Program-made: the position numbers and the translations under genes
The notes under the pieces: generated by a model
The model's database searches: none
Seen by the model: the letters and a program-made list of their open reading frames with translations, nothing else
What the model was told of the DNA's origin: nothing
NCBI RefSeq assembly: GCF_028200735.1
Contig: NZ_JAQKPV010000007.1
Span: 1-64,000, forward strand
Direction of reading: 5' to 3'
Length of the DNA: 64,000 nt
Source: Streptomyces sp. ACA25
GTDB taxonomy: Bacteria > Actinomycetota > Actinomycetes > Streptomycetales > Streptomycetaceae
Part shown: piece by piece, positions 51,831 to 60,768 of the stretch
Position numbering within the stretch: position 1 is the first letter of the stretch
Layout of the letters: each line of letters opens with the position of its first letter

Positions 51831-52414
51831 ACCGCACCGTGCACCCCATCGAGGAGGAGTCGTACCGCATCCTGCGGTCCCGGATCGACACTTCCGGCCT
51901 GCCCCCGCTCACCCGGGCGGTGGTGGAACGGGTGATCCACTCCAGCGCCGACCCGGACTACCTCACCGACCTGGTCACCGAGGAGGACTGGCTGCGGGCC
52001 GCGCACACCGCCCTGCACCGGGACGCGGCCCCGGTGGTCACCGATGTCGCAATGGTGGCGGCCGGCATCACTCGCCGCCGGACCGTCTGCCGGCTGGCCG
52101 AAGCGGTCGCCGCCCCGGGGCTGACCCGCAGCGCGCACGCCGTGCGTCTGGCGCTGCAACAGGTGGGGCCCGGCGCGGTGTGGGTGATCGGCTGCGCGCC
52201 GACCGCCCTGTTCGAGCTGCTCGCGCTGGAGGCCGAACCCGCCCTGGTCATCGGACTTCCGGTGGGGTTCGTCGGCGCTGCGGAGAGCAAGGCGGCGCTG
52301 CGCGCCACCGGTCTCCCCGCCGTCAGCAACATCTCGGAGAAGGGCGGCTCGGCGGTGGCCGCCGCCGCCGTCAACGCACTGCTGTACGCACAGCACCCGA
52401 AGGAGACCCTGTGA
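51827..52414 (+). CDS. cobH: Precorrin-8X methylmutase
   Basis: Protein of 195 residues (CobH/CbiC) that moves a methyl group from C11 to C12. It has IEEESYRILRSRID, then VVERVIHSSADPDYLTDLV with the catalytic His, DVAMVAAGITRR and GLPVGFVGAAESKAALRATG. The length and start (ATGA overlap with the ferredoxin) are normal. Confidence 0.93.
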   Translation: MNRTVHPIEEESYRILRSRIDTSGLPPLTRAVVERVIHSSADPDYLTDLVTEEDWLRAAHTALHRDAAPVVTDVAMVAAGITRRRTVCRLAEAVAAPGLTRSAHAVRLALQQVGPGAVWVIGCAPTALFELLALEAEPALVIGLPVGFVGAAESKAALRATGLPAVSNISEKGGSAVAAAAVNALLYAQHPKETL

Positions 52415-53322
52415 CATCCCTGCCCGCGCTGCTGATCGCCGGTCACGGCACCCGCGACGAGGCCGGAGCCGACGCCTTCCGCTCCTTCGTCCATGATCTG
52501 GGCGAGCGGAACCCCGGCCTGCCGGTGGCGGGCGGCTTCATCGAGCTGTCCCCACCGCCCCTGGCCGACGCCGTCGCCGGACTCGTCCGGCAGGGCGCCC
52601 ACCGGTTCGCGGCCGTACCGCTGATGCTGGTCTCGGCGGGGCACGCCAAGGGCGACATCCCGGCAGCCCTGGCCCGGGAGAAGGAGCGGCACCCGGCCGT
52701 CCGGTACTCCTACGGCCGCCCTCTGGGGCCGGACCCGGCGCTGCTGAGCGTGCTGGAGCGGCGGGTGGACGAGGCGCTGGCCGGGGCGGGCGGCGGGCCG
52801 GGCGACCGGGCCGGCACCACCGTGCTGCTGGTCGGCCGGGGATCGACCGACCCGGACGCGAACGCGGAGGTGTACAAGGCCGCCCGGCTGCTGTTGGAGG
52901 GCCGGGGGTACGCGGGAGTGGAGACGGCGTTCGTCTCCCTCGCCGCTCCCGATGTGCCGGCCGGCTTGGAGCGCTGCCGCAGACTGGGCGCCGAGCGGGT
53001 CGTGGTGCTGCCGTACTTCCTTTTCACCGGAATCCTGCCGGAGCGGGTACGGCGCCAGGCGCAGGACTGGGCGCAGGCGCACGCCGGCACCGAGGTCCTG
53101 CAGGCCGCGGTCATCGGCCCCACCGAGGAGCTGGCGGACCTCGTGATGCGCCGGTACCGGGAGGCGGTGGAGGGTGACATCCGGATGAACTGCGACACCT
53201 GCGTCTACCGGATCGCGCTGCCCGGCTTCGAGGACAAGGTCGGGGCGCCGCAGCAGCCGCACTACCACCCCGACGACGACGGACACCACCACACACATGG
53301 TGATCATGTCCACGCGCACTGA
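52411..53322 (+). CDS. cbiX: Sirohydrochlorin cobaltochelatase CbiX-like protein with His-rich tail
   Basis: Protein of 303 residues from a GTG at 52411. Two CbiX-type chelatase units are present: LLIAGHGTRDEAGADAFRSF with LVSAGHAKGDIPAALARE, and VLLVGRGSTDPDANAEVYKA. The first carries the metal-binding His residues. The last ~35 residues are rich in His and Asp (HYHPDDDGHHHTHGDHVHAH), a metal store or delivery tail. It inserts cobalt early, which is the anaerobic-route step. Its last codons overlap the start of cobC. Confidence 0.92.
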   Translation: MTSLPALLIAGHGTRDEAGADAFRSFVHDLGERNPGLPVAGGFIELSPPPLADAVAGLVRQGAHRFAAVPLMLVSAGHAKGDIPAALAREKERHPAVRYSYGRPLGPDPALLSVLERRVDEALAGAGGGPGDRAGTTVLLVGRGSTDPDANAEVYKAARLLLEGRGYAGVETAFVSLAAPDVPAGLERCRRLGAERVVVLPYFLFTGILPERVRRQAQDWAQAHAGTEVLQAAVIGPTEELADLVMRRYREAVEGDIRMNCDTCVYRIALPGFEDKVGAPQQPHYHPDDDGHHHTHGDHVHAH

Positions 53323-54418
53323 GCAGGAGCCCGACCTGTCCCATCACGGGGACGCAGAGGTACGGGAGGACGGCGCGGCCCTGACCGACCTGGCGGTCAA
53401 CGTCCGTACCGGCACTCCCCCGGCCTGGCTCCGGGAGCGGATCACCGCTTCGCTGGACGGGCTGGCCGCCTACCCGGACGGACGGGCCGCCCGCCGCGCG
53501 GTTGCCCGGCGGCACAGCCTTCCCGTGGACCGGGTACTGCTCACCGCGGGGGCGGCCGAGGCCTTCGTGCTGCTCGCCCGGGGGGTGGCCGCCCGGCATC
53601 CGGTGGTGGTGCATCCGCAGTTCACCGAGCCGGAGGCGGCGCTGCGGGCGGCAGGACTGCCGGTGCGCCGGGTGGTCCTGCGCGAGGAGGAGGGGTTCCG
53701 CCTCGATCCGGCTGCCGTACCCGCGGAGGCGGACCTGGTGGTCGTCGGCAATCCCACGAATCCCACCTCGGTCCTCCACCCGGCCGCGGACCTGGCCGCG
53801 CTCGCCCGCCCGGGACGGGTTCTGGTGGTGGACGAGGCCTTCATCGATGCCGTCCCCGGGGAGCGCGAATCGGTGGCAGGGCTGGCGGGCTCGCTGCCGG
53901 GTCTGGTGGTGCTCCGCAGCCTCACCAAGACCTGGGGGCTGGCGGGGTTGCGGGTCGGCTACCTGCTGGCGGACACGGATCTGGTGACCCGGCTCTCCCG
54001 GGGGCAGCCGCTGTGGCCGGTCAGCAGTCCGGCGCTGGCCGCCGCCGAGGCCTGTTGCGGCCCGCGAGCGCTGGCCGAGGCCGAGGCAGCGGCCCGGCGG
54101 ACGGCGGCCGACCGCCACTACCTGCTGGAGCACCTCGGGCGGCTGCCCGGGGCGGTCCCGCTACGGGCCGCGGCGGTGGCGGCCCGGGCCCCGTTCGTGC
54201 TGGTGCGTCACCCGGACGGGGCAGCACTGCGGCTGCGGCTCCGGGAGCAGGGCTTCGCGGTGCGCCGCGGTGACACCTTCCCCGGTCTCGGGCCGCAGTG
54301 GCTGCGGCTGGCGGTCCGGGACCGGGCGACCACCGACGCCTTCCTGGCTGCGGTCACGGCGGCGGGCGATGCACCGGGGACGGGTTCCCGGTCGGGTCAT
54401 GACGGCAGCGCCGGGTAG
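53306..54418 (+). CDS. cobC: CobC-like PLP-dependent aminotransferase/decarboxylase
   Basis: Fold type I PLP enzyme of 370 residues, probably threonine-phosphate decarboxylase for the aminopropanol arm of cobalamin. The motifs are VLLTAGAAEAFVLLARG, LVVVGNPTNPTSVLHP, VLVVDEAFIDAVPGE and the PLP-lysine region LRSLTKTWGLAGLRVGYLLA. The start is uncertain: ATG at 53297, GTG at 53300 and ATG at 53306 all lie inside the end of cbiX. The last residues are low-complexity. It ends just before a strong hairpin. Confidence 0.88.
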   Translation: MSTRTEQEPDLSHHGDAEVREDGAALTDLAVNVRTGTPPAWLRERITASLDGLAAYPDGRAARRAVARRHSLPVDRVLLTAGAAEAFVLLARGVAARHPVVVHPQFTEPEAALRAAGLPVRRVVLREEEGFRLDPAAVPAEADLVVVGNPTNPTSVLHPAADLAALARPGRVLVVDEAFIDAVPGERESVAGLAGSLPGLVVLRSLTKTWGLAGLRVGYLLADTDLVTRLSRGQPLWPVSSPALAAAEACCGPRALAEAEAAARRTAADRHYLLEHLGRLPGAVPLRAAAVAARAPFVLVRHPDGAALRLRLREQGFAVRRGDTFPGLGPQWLRLAVRDRATTDAFLAAVTAAGDAPGTGSRSGHDGSAG

Positions 54419-54460
54419 GGCAGGCCTGCCGGCGGCCGCCGGACCGGCCGCAGCAGACCG

Positions 54461-54500
54461 GCCTCCGCTTTCCGGGCGCCCCGGCCCGGAAAGCGGAGGC
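54461..54500. terminator. Strong bidirectional terminator closing the cobalamin cluster
   Basis: A perfect 17-bp inverted repeat (54461-54477 and 54484-54500, 6-nt loop) followed by a run of C lies between cobC (ends 54418) and the minus-strand surface-protein gene (ends 54514). Confidence 0.85.
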
Positions 54501-54513
54501 CCCCCCGGTGCCG

Positions 54514-55509
54514 TCAGCTGCCGGCAGCGGAGCGGGCTGCGGCGGCCCGGCGGCGGAGGAACAGCAGCAGGCCGCCCGCGCCGAGCAGCGCGGCGGCGGC
54601 ACCGGAGGCGTAGAGGGTGGTGGAGTCACCGCCGGTGGCGGCGAGGTTCGTCTCCTCGGCCTCCTCCTGAGCCCCGGTCCGGGTGCGGGGTCCCTCGCCC
54701 TCCGTGTCCACGGGCTGCTCCGTCTCCTCGTGGTCCCCGGAGTCGCCCGGGTTACCGGACTCACCGGACTCGTCGGGGAGCCCGGCCGGGGTCGTGCAGC
54801 TGACCTCGGCCAGCGCGATCCGTCCGTCGACCTCGGCCACATTGAGGTCCAGCGGATTCACGGACACCTCGAGTTCCAGAGCGGCGGCCGCCGCGGTGTC
54901 CTCCGTCGTGGTCCGGGAGGAGAGCTCCAGCCGCACCTCTCCGACGCCCGGAACCGTGACCTCGGTGGCTCCGCCGGCGGTCAGCGTGACCTCCTGGTCG
55001 AGAACCCGCACCGCGCCCAGAGCATTCGCCTCGGCGGCCGGTGCCTCACCGGCGGCACAGCTGGCCTTCGCCTGCACGGCCTCGAGTTCGATGACGGACA
55101 GCAGCGGCAGGCCGGGCACATGCACCGCGACGTCGGCGAGCTGCACCTCCGCCGAGGCCAGGCCGGCGTCCGAGCTTGCACGGGCCGAGGCAATGTCGGC
55201 GCGCAGCATCTCGAAGGGACGGCCCCGGTCCACCCCGTCCAGCGCCGCGGTCAGCACCGTCTTCTCGGCGGTGCCCTCCCCCTGAGGGGCGGAGACCTCG
55301 TTCAGCGCGACCGAGAGCGGCAGCTCGGTCGCCTTGTTCAGAAGCGCGACGTTCAGGTCGGCGCGCAGCACCGCGGCGCTCGCGGAGCCCTGGTGGTCCT
55401 GGTCGCTCTGCGACGCGTACGCCGGGGCGGTGATGCCCAGCAGCGTGGCGGTGGTGAGCAGGACGGCCGCCCGGTGTGCTCGGGAGCGGCGGGAAGCAGA
55501 GTGATGCAC
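54514..55509 (-). CDS. LAxTG-anchored surface protein (SCO1860-like)
   Basis: Protein of 331 residues from a GTG at 55509, with GGGGG about 7 bp upstream. A signal peptide (AAVLLTTATLLGITAPAYAS) precedes a domain of about 200 residues with regular strand-like segments (EVQLADVAVHVPGLPLLSVI, EVRLELSSRTT, LELEVSVNPLDLNVAEVDGR). An acidic Pro/Glu/Thr-rich spacer follows. The C-terminus has the sorting signal LAATG, a hydrophobic stretch and RRRAAAARS. Sortase attachment to peptidoglycan is expected. The role is unknown; its constant place next to the cobalamin cluster in Streptomyces is from memory. Confidence 0.85.
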   Translation of the reverse strand: MHHSASRRSRAHRAAVLLTTATLLGITAPAYASQSDQDHQGSASAAVLRADLNVALLNKATELPLSVALNEVSAPQGEGTAEKTVLTAALDGVDRGRPFEMLRADIASARASSDAGLASAEVQLADVAVHVPGLPLLSVIELEAVQAKASCAAGEAPAAEANALGAVRVLDQEVTLTAGGATEVTVPGVGEVRLELSSRTTTEDTAAAAALELEVSVNPLDLNVAEVDGRIALAEVSCTTPAGLPDESGESGNPGDSGDHEETEQPVDTEGEGPRTRTGAQEEAEETNLAATGGDSTTLYASGAAAALLGAGGLLLFLRRRAAAARSAAGS

Positions 55510-55705
55510 GTGTGGACCCCCACAGAGGAATGGCGTCGCGGGGCAGGCGGACGGTGCGTCCACCTGCCCCGCGATCGGGACCACGCCATCGTTGACGGTT
55601 CAAACCGATCAACCGCCGAATTTCTCGGATCTTCACCCGGACGAGTCAAACTCGACCGCTTGTCCGAAATGCCGCCGCACCGGCCGCGTCCGCGGACGCG
55701 CGCGC

Positions 55706-56797
55706 TCAGGCGACGACACGCCCCCGCAGGACCACGCGACGCGGGTCGGCCAGTACCCCGACGTCCTGCCGGGGGTCGGCGGCGTAGAGCACCAGGTCGG
55801 CCGGAGCTCCCTCGGTGAGCCCGGGCCGGCCCAGCCACTCCCGGGCCCGCCAGGCGGTCGCGGAGAGCGCCTCGGCAGCCGGAATGCCGGCCTTCACCAG
55901 CTCGGCGACCTCGCGCGCCACCAGCCCGTGGGCCAGCGATCCCCCGGCATCGGTCCCGACGAAGATCTCGATCCCCGCGTCGTAGGCGGCCCGCACCGTG
56001 TCGTAGCGCCGCTCGTACAGCCGCCGCAGATGGGCGGACCAGTGCGGGAACTTCTGCTCCCCGCCTGCCGCGAGCTGCGGAAAGGTGTCGATGTTGACCA
56101 GTGTGGGGACGATCGCCACGCCCCGTTCCGCGAACAGCGGGATGGTGTCCTCCGTCAGCCCGGTGGCGTGCTCGACGCAGTCGATGCCGGCTTCCACCAG
56201 ATCCCGCAGGGAATCCTCGGCGAAGCAGTGCGCGGTGACCCGGGCGCCCTCCTGATGGGCGGCGGCGATGGCCGCCTCCAGCGCCCCGCGCGGCCAGCAC
56301 GGCGTCAGGTCACCCACCGAGCGCTCGATCCAGTCGCCCACCAGCTTCACCCAGCCGTCCCCGCGGCGAGCCTCCCGCCGGACGTATGCGGCCAGGTCCT
56401 CCGGCTCGATCTCGTGAGCGAAGTTGCGGATGTAACGCCGGGTACGGGCGATGTGCCGGCCGGCCCGGATGATGCGCGGGAGATCCTCCCGGTCGTCGAT
56501 CCACCGCGTGTCGGCCGCCGAGCCCGCGTCCCGGATCAGCAGAGTGCCCGCGTCCCGGTCGGTCAGCGCCTGCCGTTCGGAGGTGGCCGCGTCCACGGCC
56601 CCATGGGCGTCGAGCCCGACATGGCAGTGCGCGTCGACCAGTCCGGGCAGCACCCACCCGGTGACAGTGGTGACCTCCCGGGCCGTCCGCGGACGCTCGA
56701 AGGTGACGCGGCCACCGACGACCCACAGTTCGTCACGGACCTCACCAGGCCCCGTCAGCATGCGGCCCTTGAAATGCATCACCGGAGTCTGACTCAT
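55706..56797 (-). CDS. Amidohydrolase family protein
   Basis: Protein of 363 residues with the TIM-barrel amidohydrolase fold. The metal-binding motif is VLPGLVDAHCHVGLDAHG. A carboxylated Lys position may lie in DGWVKLVGDWIERSV. Later His residues are in VTAHCFAEDS and DCVEHATGL, and the catalytic Asp is in IFVGTDAGGSL. The substrate is unknown; related proteins are imidazolonepropionase-like or prolidase-like. It is divergent from the ectoine genes. Confidence 0.88.
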   Translation of the reverse strand: MSQTPVMHFKGRMLTGPGEVRDELWVVGGRVTFERPRTAREVTTVTGWVLPGLVDAHCHVGLDAHGAVDAATSERQALTDRDAGTLLIRDAGSAADTRWIDDREDLPRIIRAGRHIARTRRYIRNFAHEIEPEDLAAYVRREARRGDGWVKLVGDWIERSVGDLTPCWPRGALEAAIAAAHQEGARVTAHCFAEDSLRDLVEAGIDCVEHATGLTEDTIPLFAERGVAIVPTLVNIDTFPQLAAGGEQKFPHWSAHLRRLYERRYDTVRAAYDAGIEIFVGTDAGGSLAHGLVAREVAELVKAGIPAAEALSATAWRAREWLGRPGLTEGAPADLVLYAADPRQDVGVLADPRRVVLRGRVVA

Positions 56798-57211
56798 GTC
56801 CGCAGCCTACGAAGTGCCGGCCCGGCGCCGTGTGGAGGGGTCCGCGCCGGCCACGGGTAAATTTTTCGTTTCCCCAGCCATTCCCACACCCTGGTGCGGT
56901 GTATGGTGCCTATGATTCCAAGGTCAGCCCAAGGTAGCTGCCCGTGAGCTCCTTCCCGCTGATACCACCCTCAAACGCAGATCTTCCGCAGTGTCAGAGG
57001 TTTCACCACGGGAGTTGCTGACTTCGCAGCGTTGTTACAGAGATGTGACTGACTTCACAGGTGCCCGTTTTGCCCTTTATGGAACGGTCAAGCCTGGCAT
57101 TTCGCCGCCACTTCGGCACTCCGGCCTGCCCCGGCGATAACACATCTCGGCGCATTTGTGAACCCCTTCTCGCGATGCACTTTCCCTTTTTGCTCGGTAA
57201 ATTTGATCTGC
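56798..57211 (+). promoter_or_regulatory. Upstream region of the ectoine operon
   Basis: No gene is seen here. A direct repeat CTGACTTC(G/A)CAG occurs at 57018-57029 and 57049-57060, exactly 31 bp apart (three helical turns), fitting an operator. TAAATT at 57198-57203 lies 8 bp before the ectA ATG and no ribosome binding site is present, so ectA may be leaderless. A -10-like TATGAT lies near 56911. Confidence 0.45.
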
Positions 57212-57772
57212 ATGACCCCCGCACAAGCAGATCATGCCGGTGCCCGTAGTGACTTCCTGGAAATGCCTGAGGGACTGAAGCTCGACACTCCACGCCTCGA
57301 CGACGGAGCCGCGCTCTGGCGCATCGCCCGCGACTCCCAGGTGCTGGACCTCAACTCGTCCTACAGCTACTTGCTGTGGTGCCGCGATTACGCCACCACC
57401 TCGGTGGTGGCCCGCGACACCGCCGGAGAGCCGGCCGGCTTCATCACCGGCTACCTCCGCCCGCAGCAAGCGCGCACGCTGTTCGTCTGGCAGGTCGCCG
57501 TGGATCACGCACACCGCGGCCGCGGCCTCGCCGCCGCGATGCTTGACGGTCTGGTCGCGCGCACCGGCGAGGAGCTGGGCGTCGAGGTCATGGAGACCAC
57601 CGTCACTCCGGACAACGCTCCCTCCAACAGGCTGTTCACGTCATTCGCCGAGCGCCACGCCGCCGCGGTCAGCCGCGACGTTCTCCTCGATGCCGACGTG
57701 TTCCCCGAAAGCGGCCACGAGCCGGAGGTGCTGTACCGGATAGGGCCGATCCCCGGCCTGGTCCGGCACTGA
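57212..57772 (+). CDS. ectA: L-2,4-diaminobutyrate acetyltransferase
   Basis: GNAT-family enzyme of 186 residues that acetylates diaminobutyrate, the second ectoine step. The substrate region is LNSSYSYLLWCRDYATTSVV and the acetyl-CoA motif is WQVAVDHAHRGRGLAAAMLD. The METTVTPDNAPSNRLFTSFA segment is typical of EctA. The ATG at 57212 has no ribosome binding site and may be leaderless. It begins ectABC; ectB follows after 57 bp. Confidence 0.94.
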   Translation: MTPAQADHAGARSDFLEMPEGLKLDTPRLDDGAALWRIARDSQVLDLNSSYSYLLWCRDYATTSVVARDTAGEPAGFITGYLRPQQARTLFVWQVAVDHAHRGRGLAAAMLDGLVARTGEELGVEVMETTVTPDNAPSNRLFTSFAERHAAAVSRDVLLDADVFPESGHEPEVLYRIGPIPGLVRH

Positions 57773-57829
57773 GCAGACCGCCCGCCCCTTGCCTCACACT
57801 CGCGAATTTTCACCCCCCAGGAGCATGCT

Positions 57830-59098
57830 GTGACCATCACCCAGCCCGACCTGACTGTCTTCGAGACCGTGGAATCGGAGGTGCGCAGCTACTGCCGTGC
57901 CTGGCCCACCATCTTCGACCGCGCCCAGGGCAGCTACATGTACGACGAGGACGGCCACACGTACCTCGACTTCTTCGCCGGCGCCGGGACGCTCAACTAC
58001 GGCCACAACAACCCGGTGCTCAAACGCGCGCTGATCGACTACCTCGAGCGTGACGGTGTGACGCACGGCCTGGACATGTCCACCACCGCGAAGCGGGCGT
58101 TCCTGGAGTCCTTCCGGGATGTCATCCTGCGCCCCCGCGGCCTCGACCACAAGGTCATGTTTCCCGGCCCGACCGGCACCAACTCGGTGGAGGCGGCGCT
58201 GAAGCTGGCCCGCAAGGTCAAGGGGCGCGAGTCCATCGTGTCCTTCACCAACGCCTTCCACGGCATGTCGCTGGGCGCACTCGCCGTGACCGGCAACGCC
58301 TTCAAGCGCGCCGGCGCCGGTATCCCCCTGGTGCACGGCACCCCGATGCCGTTCGACGACTACCTGGACGGCAGGACTCCCGACTTCATCTGGTTCGAGA
58401 GTCTGCTGGAGGACCAGGGGTCGGGCCTCAACAAGCCCGCCGCGGTCATCGTCGAGACAGTGCAGGGTGAAGGCGGCATCAACGTCGCCCGTGCCGAGTG
58501 GCTCCGCAGCCTGGCCGACCTCTGCAAGCGGCACGACATGCTGCTCATCGTCGACGACATCCAGATGGGCTGCGGCCGGACGGGTCCCTTCTTCTCCTTC
58601 GAGGAAGCGGGGATCACCCCCGACATCATCACCCTGTCGAAGTCCATCGGCGGCTACGGGCTGCCGCTGGCCCTCACCCTCTTCCGGCCCGAGCTGGACG
58701 TCTGGGAGCCCGGAGAGCACAACGGCACGTTCCGCGGCAACAACCCGGCGTTCGTGACCGCGGCAGCCGCGCTGGACACCTACTGGAGCGACGGCCAGAT
58801 GGAGAAGCAGACCCTCGCCCGCGGCGAGCAGGTGGAGGCCGCTCTGCGCGCCATCATCGACGAGGGCTCCGAGAGCGGTGTCCACCACCGCGGCCGAGGG
58901 CTGGTCTGGGGCATGGAGTTCCCCGGACCGGACCGGGCCACGGCCATCTGCCGGCGCGCCTTCGAGCTGGGACTCCTGCTGGAGACCTCCGGCCCGCAGA
59001 GCGAGGTCGTCAAGCTGCTCCCCGCCCTGACCATCACCCCGGAGGAGCTGGACGAGGGCCTGCGCATCCTGGCCCGGGCCGTCCGAGAGACCGCCTGA
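57830..59098 (+). CDS. ectB: Diaminobutyrate-2-oxoglutarate transaminase
   Basis: PLP-dependent class III aminotransferase of 422 residues from a GTG at 57830 with AGGAG upstream. It makes L-2,4-diaminobutyrate from aspartate semialdehyde. Landmarks are [58 protein letters not shown] and the PLP lysine in [19 protein letters not shown]. The length is normal for EctB. It is first in pathway order though second in gene order. Confidence 0.95.
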   Translation: MTITQPDLTVFETVESEVRSYCRAWPTIFDRAQGSYMYDEDGHTYLDFFAGAGTLNYGHNNPVLKRALIDYLERDGVTHGLDMSTTAKRAFLESFRDVILRPRGLDHKVMFPGPTGTNSVEAALKLARKVKGRESIVSFTNAFHGMSLGALAVTGNAFKRAGAGIPLVHGTPMPFDDYLDGRTPDFIWFESLLEDQGSGLNKPAAVIVETVQGEGGINVARAEWLRSLADLCKRHDMLLIVDDIQMGCGRTGPFFSFEEAGITPDIITLSKSIGGYGLPLALTLFRPELDVWEPGEHNGTFRGNNPAFVTAAAALDTYWSDGQMEKQTLARGEQVEAALRAIIDEGSESGVHHRGRGLVWGMEFPGPDRATAICRRAFELGLLLETSGPQSEVVKLLPALTITPEELDEGLRILARAVRETA

Positions 59099-59144
59099 CC
59101 CGCCGCGACACTCCGAAACGCACACAGAGAGGCACACCAGAACT

Positions 59145-59549
59145 GTGATCGTCCGTTCCATCAGTGACATCGAGGGGACCGAGCGGGACATCCGCTCCGC
59201 TTCCGGCACCTGGCGCAGCAAGCGCATCATCCTGGCCAAGGAACGCGTGGGCTTCTCCCTGCACGAAACCGTGCTCTACGCGGGAACCGAGACTTCCATG
59301 TGGTACGCAAATCACGTAGAAGCCGTATTCTGCATAGAAGGAGAGGCCGAGCTCACCAACGACGAGAGCGGCGAGAAGCACACGATCACCCCGGGCACCA
59401 TGTACCTCCTGGACGGACACGAGAAGCACACCATCCGCGCCAAGACCGACTTCCGGGTCCTCTGTGTCTTCAACCCGCCGGTGACCGGCCGCGAGGACCA
59501 CGACGAGAACGGCGTCTACCCGTTGCTGACGGAGCCCGACGCCGTCTGA
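59145..59549 (+). CDS. ectC: Ectoine synthase
   Basis: Cupin-fold enzyme of 134 residues that cyclises N-acetyldiaminobutyrate to ectoine. It begins [18 protein letters not shown] from a GTG and contains [40 protein letters not shown] and [20 protein letters not shown], with the metal-binding cupin positions. It ends 14 bp before a strong hairpin that separates it from ectD. Confidence 0.95.
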   Translation: MIVRSISDIEGTERDIRSASGTWRSKRIILAKERVGFSLHETVLYAGTETSMWYANHVEAVFCIEGEAELTNDESGEKHTITPGTMYLLDGHEKHTIRAKTDFRVLCVFNPPVTGREDHDENGVYPLLTEPDAV

Positions 59550-59563
59550 CAAGACCACTAGGT

Positions 59564-59600
59564 GGCCGGGGAACGCGCGCACCACGCGCGTTCCCCGGCC
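59564..59600 (+). terminator. Hairpin between ectC and ectD
   Basis: A perfect 16-bp inverted repeat (59564-59579 and 59585-59600, 5-nt loop) lies in the 97-bp gap between ectC and ectD. It may stop or reduce transcription into ectD. Confidence 0.8.
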
Positions 59601-59646
59601 CTTCCCTCAAAGAAAGGTTCATACGAGAGGAGAGGAAGGCAGCACC

Positions 59647-60546
59647 ATGATCACCGCACCCGAGCACACCATCGACCTCTATCCGACGCGTGGAAACACC
59701 GAGGTGATTACTCCGCGCCAGGACCCGGTGGTGTGGTCCGAACCCGGTGCGACCGGACCGATCCAGGCGGACGACCTGGCCGACTACGAGCACGATGGTT
59801 TCCTGGCCATCGACGAGCTGATCACTGCGGAAGAAGTGGAGGTCTACCGCAGGGAGCTCGCCCGTCTGACCAACGACCCCGTGATGCGCGCCGACGAGCG
59901 CTCCATCGTGGAGCCGCAGACCCAGGACATCAGGACAGTATTCGAAGTCCACAAGATCAGCGACGTGTTCGCCCGTCTGGTGCGCGACCCCCGGGTCGTC
60001 GGACGGGCCCGGCAGATCCTCGGCTCGGACGTCTACGTCCACCAGAGCAGGATCAACGTGAAGCCCGGGTTCGGCGCCACCGGCTTCTACTGGCACTCGG
60101 ACTTCGAGACCTGGCACGCCGAGGACGGCCTGCCGAACATGAGGACCGTGTCCGTCTCGATCGCTCTGACCGAGAACTACGCGACAAACGGCGGGCTGAT
60201 GATCATGCCCGGGTCCCACCGGACGTTCCTCGGCTGTGCCGGCGCCACACCGAAGAACAACTACAAGAAGTCCCTGCAAATGCAGGACGCCGGCACACCG
60301 TCCGACGAACAGCTGACCAAGATGGCGGAAGCCCATTCCATCCGGCTGTTCACCGGCAAGGCGGGTTCGGCGGTCTGGTTCGACTGCAACGCGATGCACG
60401 GGTCCGGTGACAACATCACCCCGCACCCGCGCAGCAACGTCTTCATCGTGTTCAACAGCGTGGAGAACACCGCGGTCGAGCCGTTCGCCGCTCCGGTCCG
60501 CCGTCCCGATTTCATCGGGGCGCGGGATTTCACCCCGGTCCGATAA
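59647..60546 (+). CDS. ectD: Ectoine hydroxylase
   Basis: Iron- and 2-oxoglutarate-dependent dioxygenase of 299 residues that converts ectoine to 5-hydroxyectoine. The signature is GFGATGFYWHSDFETWHAED, with the first iron ligands His-x-Asp. The distal His is in WFDCNAMHGSGDNITPHPRS, and the Arg that binds 2-oxoglutarate is near that end. AGGAGAGGA lies upstream. Transcription may come partly from ectABC and partly from its own promoter. Confidence 0.94.
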   Translation: MITAPEHTIDLYPTRGNTEVITPRQDPVVWSEPGATGPIQADDLADYEHDGFLAIDELITAEEVEVYRRELARLTNDPVMRADERSIVEPQTQDIRTVFEVHKISDVFARLVRDPRVVGRARQILGSDVYVHQSRINVKPGFGATGFYWHSDFETWHAEDGLPNMRTVSVSIALTENYATNGGLMIMPGSHRTFLGCAGATPKNNYKKSLQMQDAGTPSDEQLTKMAEAHSIRLFTGKAGSAVWFDCNAMHGSGDNITPHPRSNVFIVFNSVENTAVEPFAAPVRRPDFIGARDFTPVR

Positions 60547-60603
60547 TCCGCCGGTGACCGCACGGCAGCCGGGAACCGCACCGCGGTAGCCCCGGGCACC
60601 GTC

Positions 60604-60645
60604 AGCGTGGCCGTATGCGTGGGCAGGAACGCGTACGGCCACGCT
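60604..60645 (+). terminator. Hairpin terminator after ectD
   Basis: A 17-bp stem with one mismatched/wobble position (60604-60620 and 60629-60645, 8-nt loop) begins about 60 bp after the ectD stop. Confidence 0.65.
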
Positions 60646-60739
60646 GCTCCCGCCCGCGGGGGCCGTACCCCGTGCGGACAGCACTGCAGTTCCTCATCGC
60701 CGCCCTCTTGATCATTGGGCGGGTGTGGTGGGAGATTCT

Positions 60740-60760
60740 CCAGGTTGACCATCAACCTGG
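60740..60760 (+). promoter_or_regulatory. Perfect dyad upstream of the SLC13-type transporter gene
   Basis: CCAGGTTGA and TCAACCTGG form a perfect inverted repeat with a 3-bp spacer. It ends 8 bp before the start at 60769, so it could be an operator or an RNA hairpin that hides the ribosome binding site. Confidence 0.5.
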
Positions 60761-60768
60761 GATGAGAT

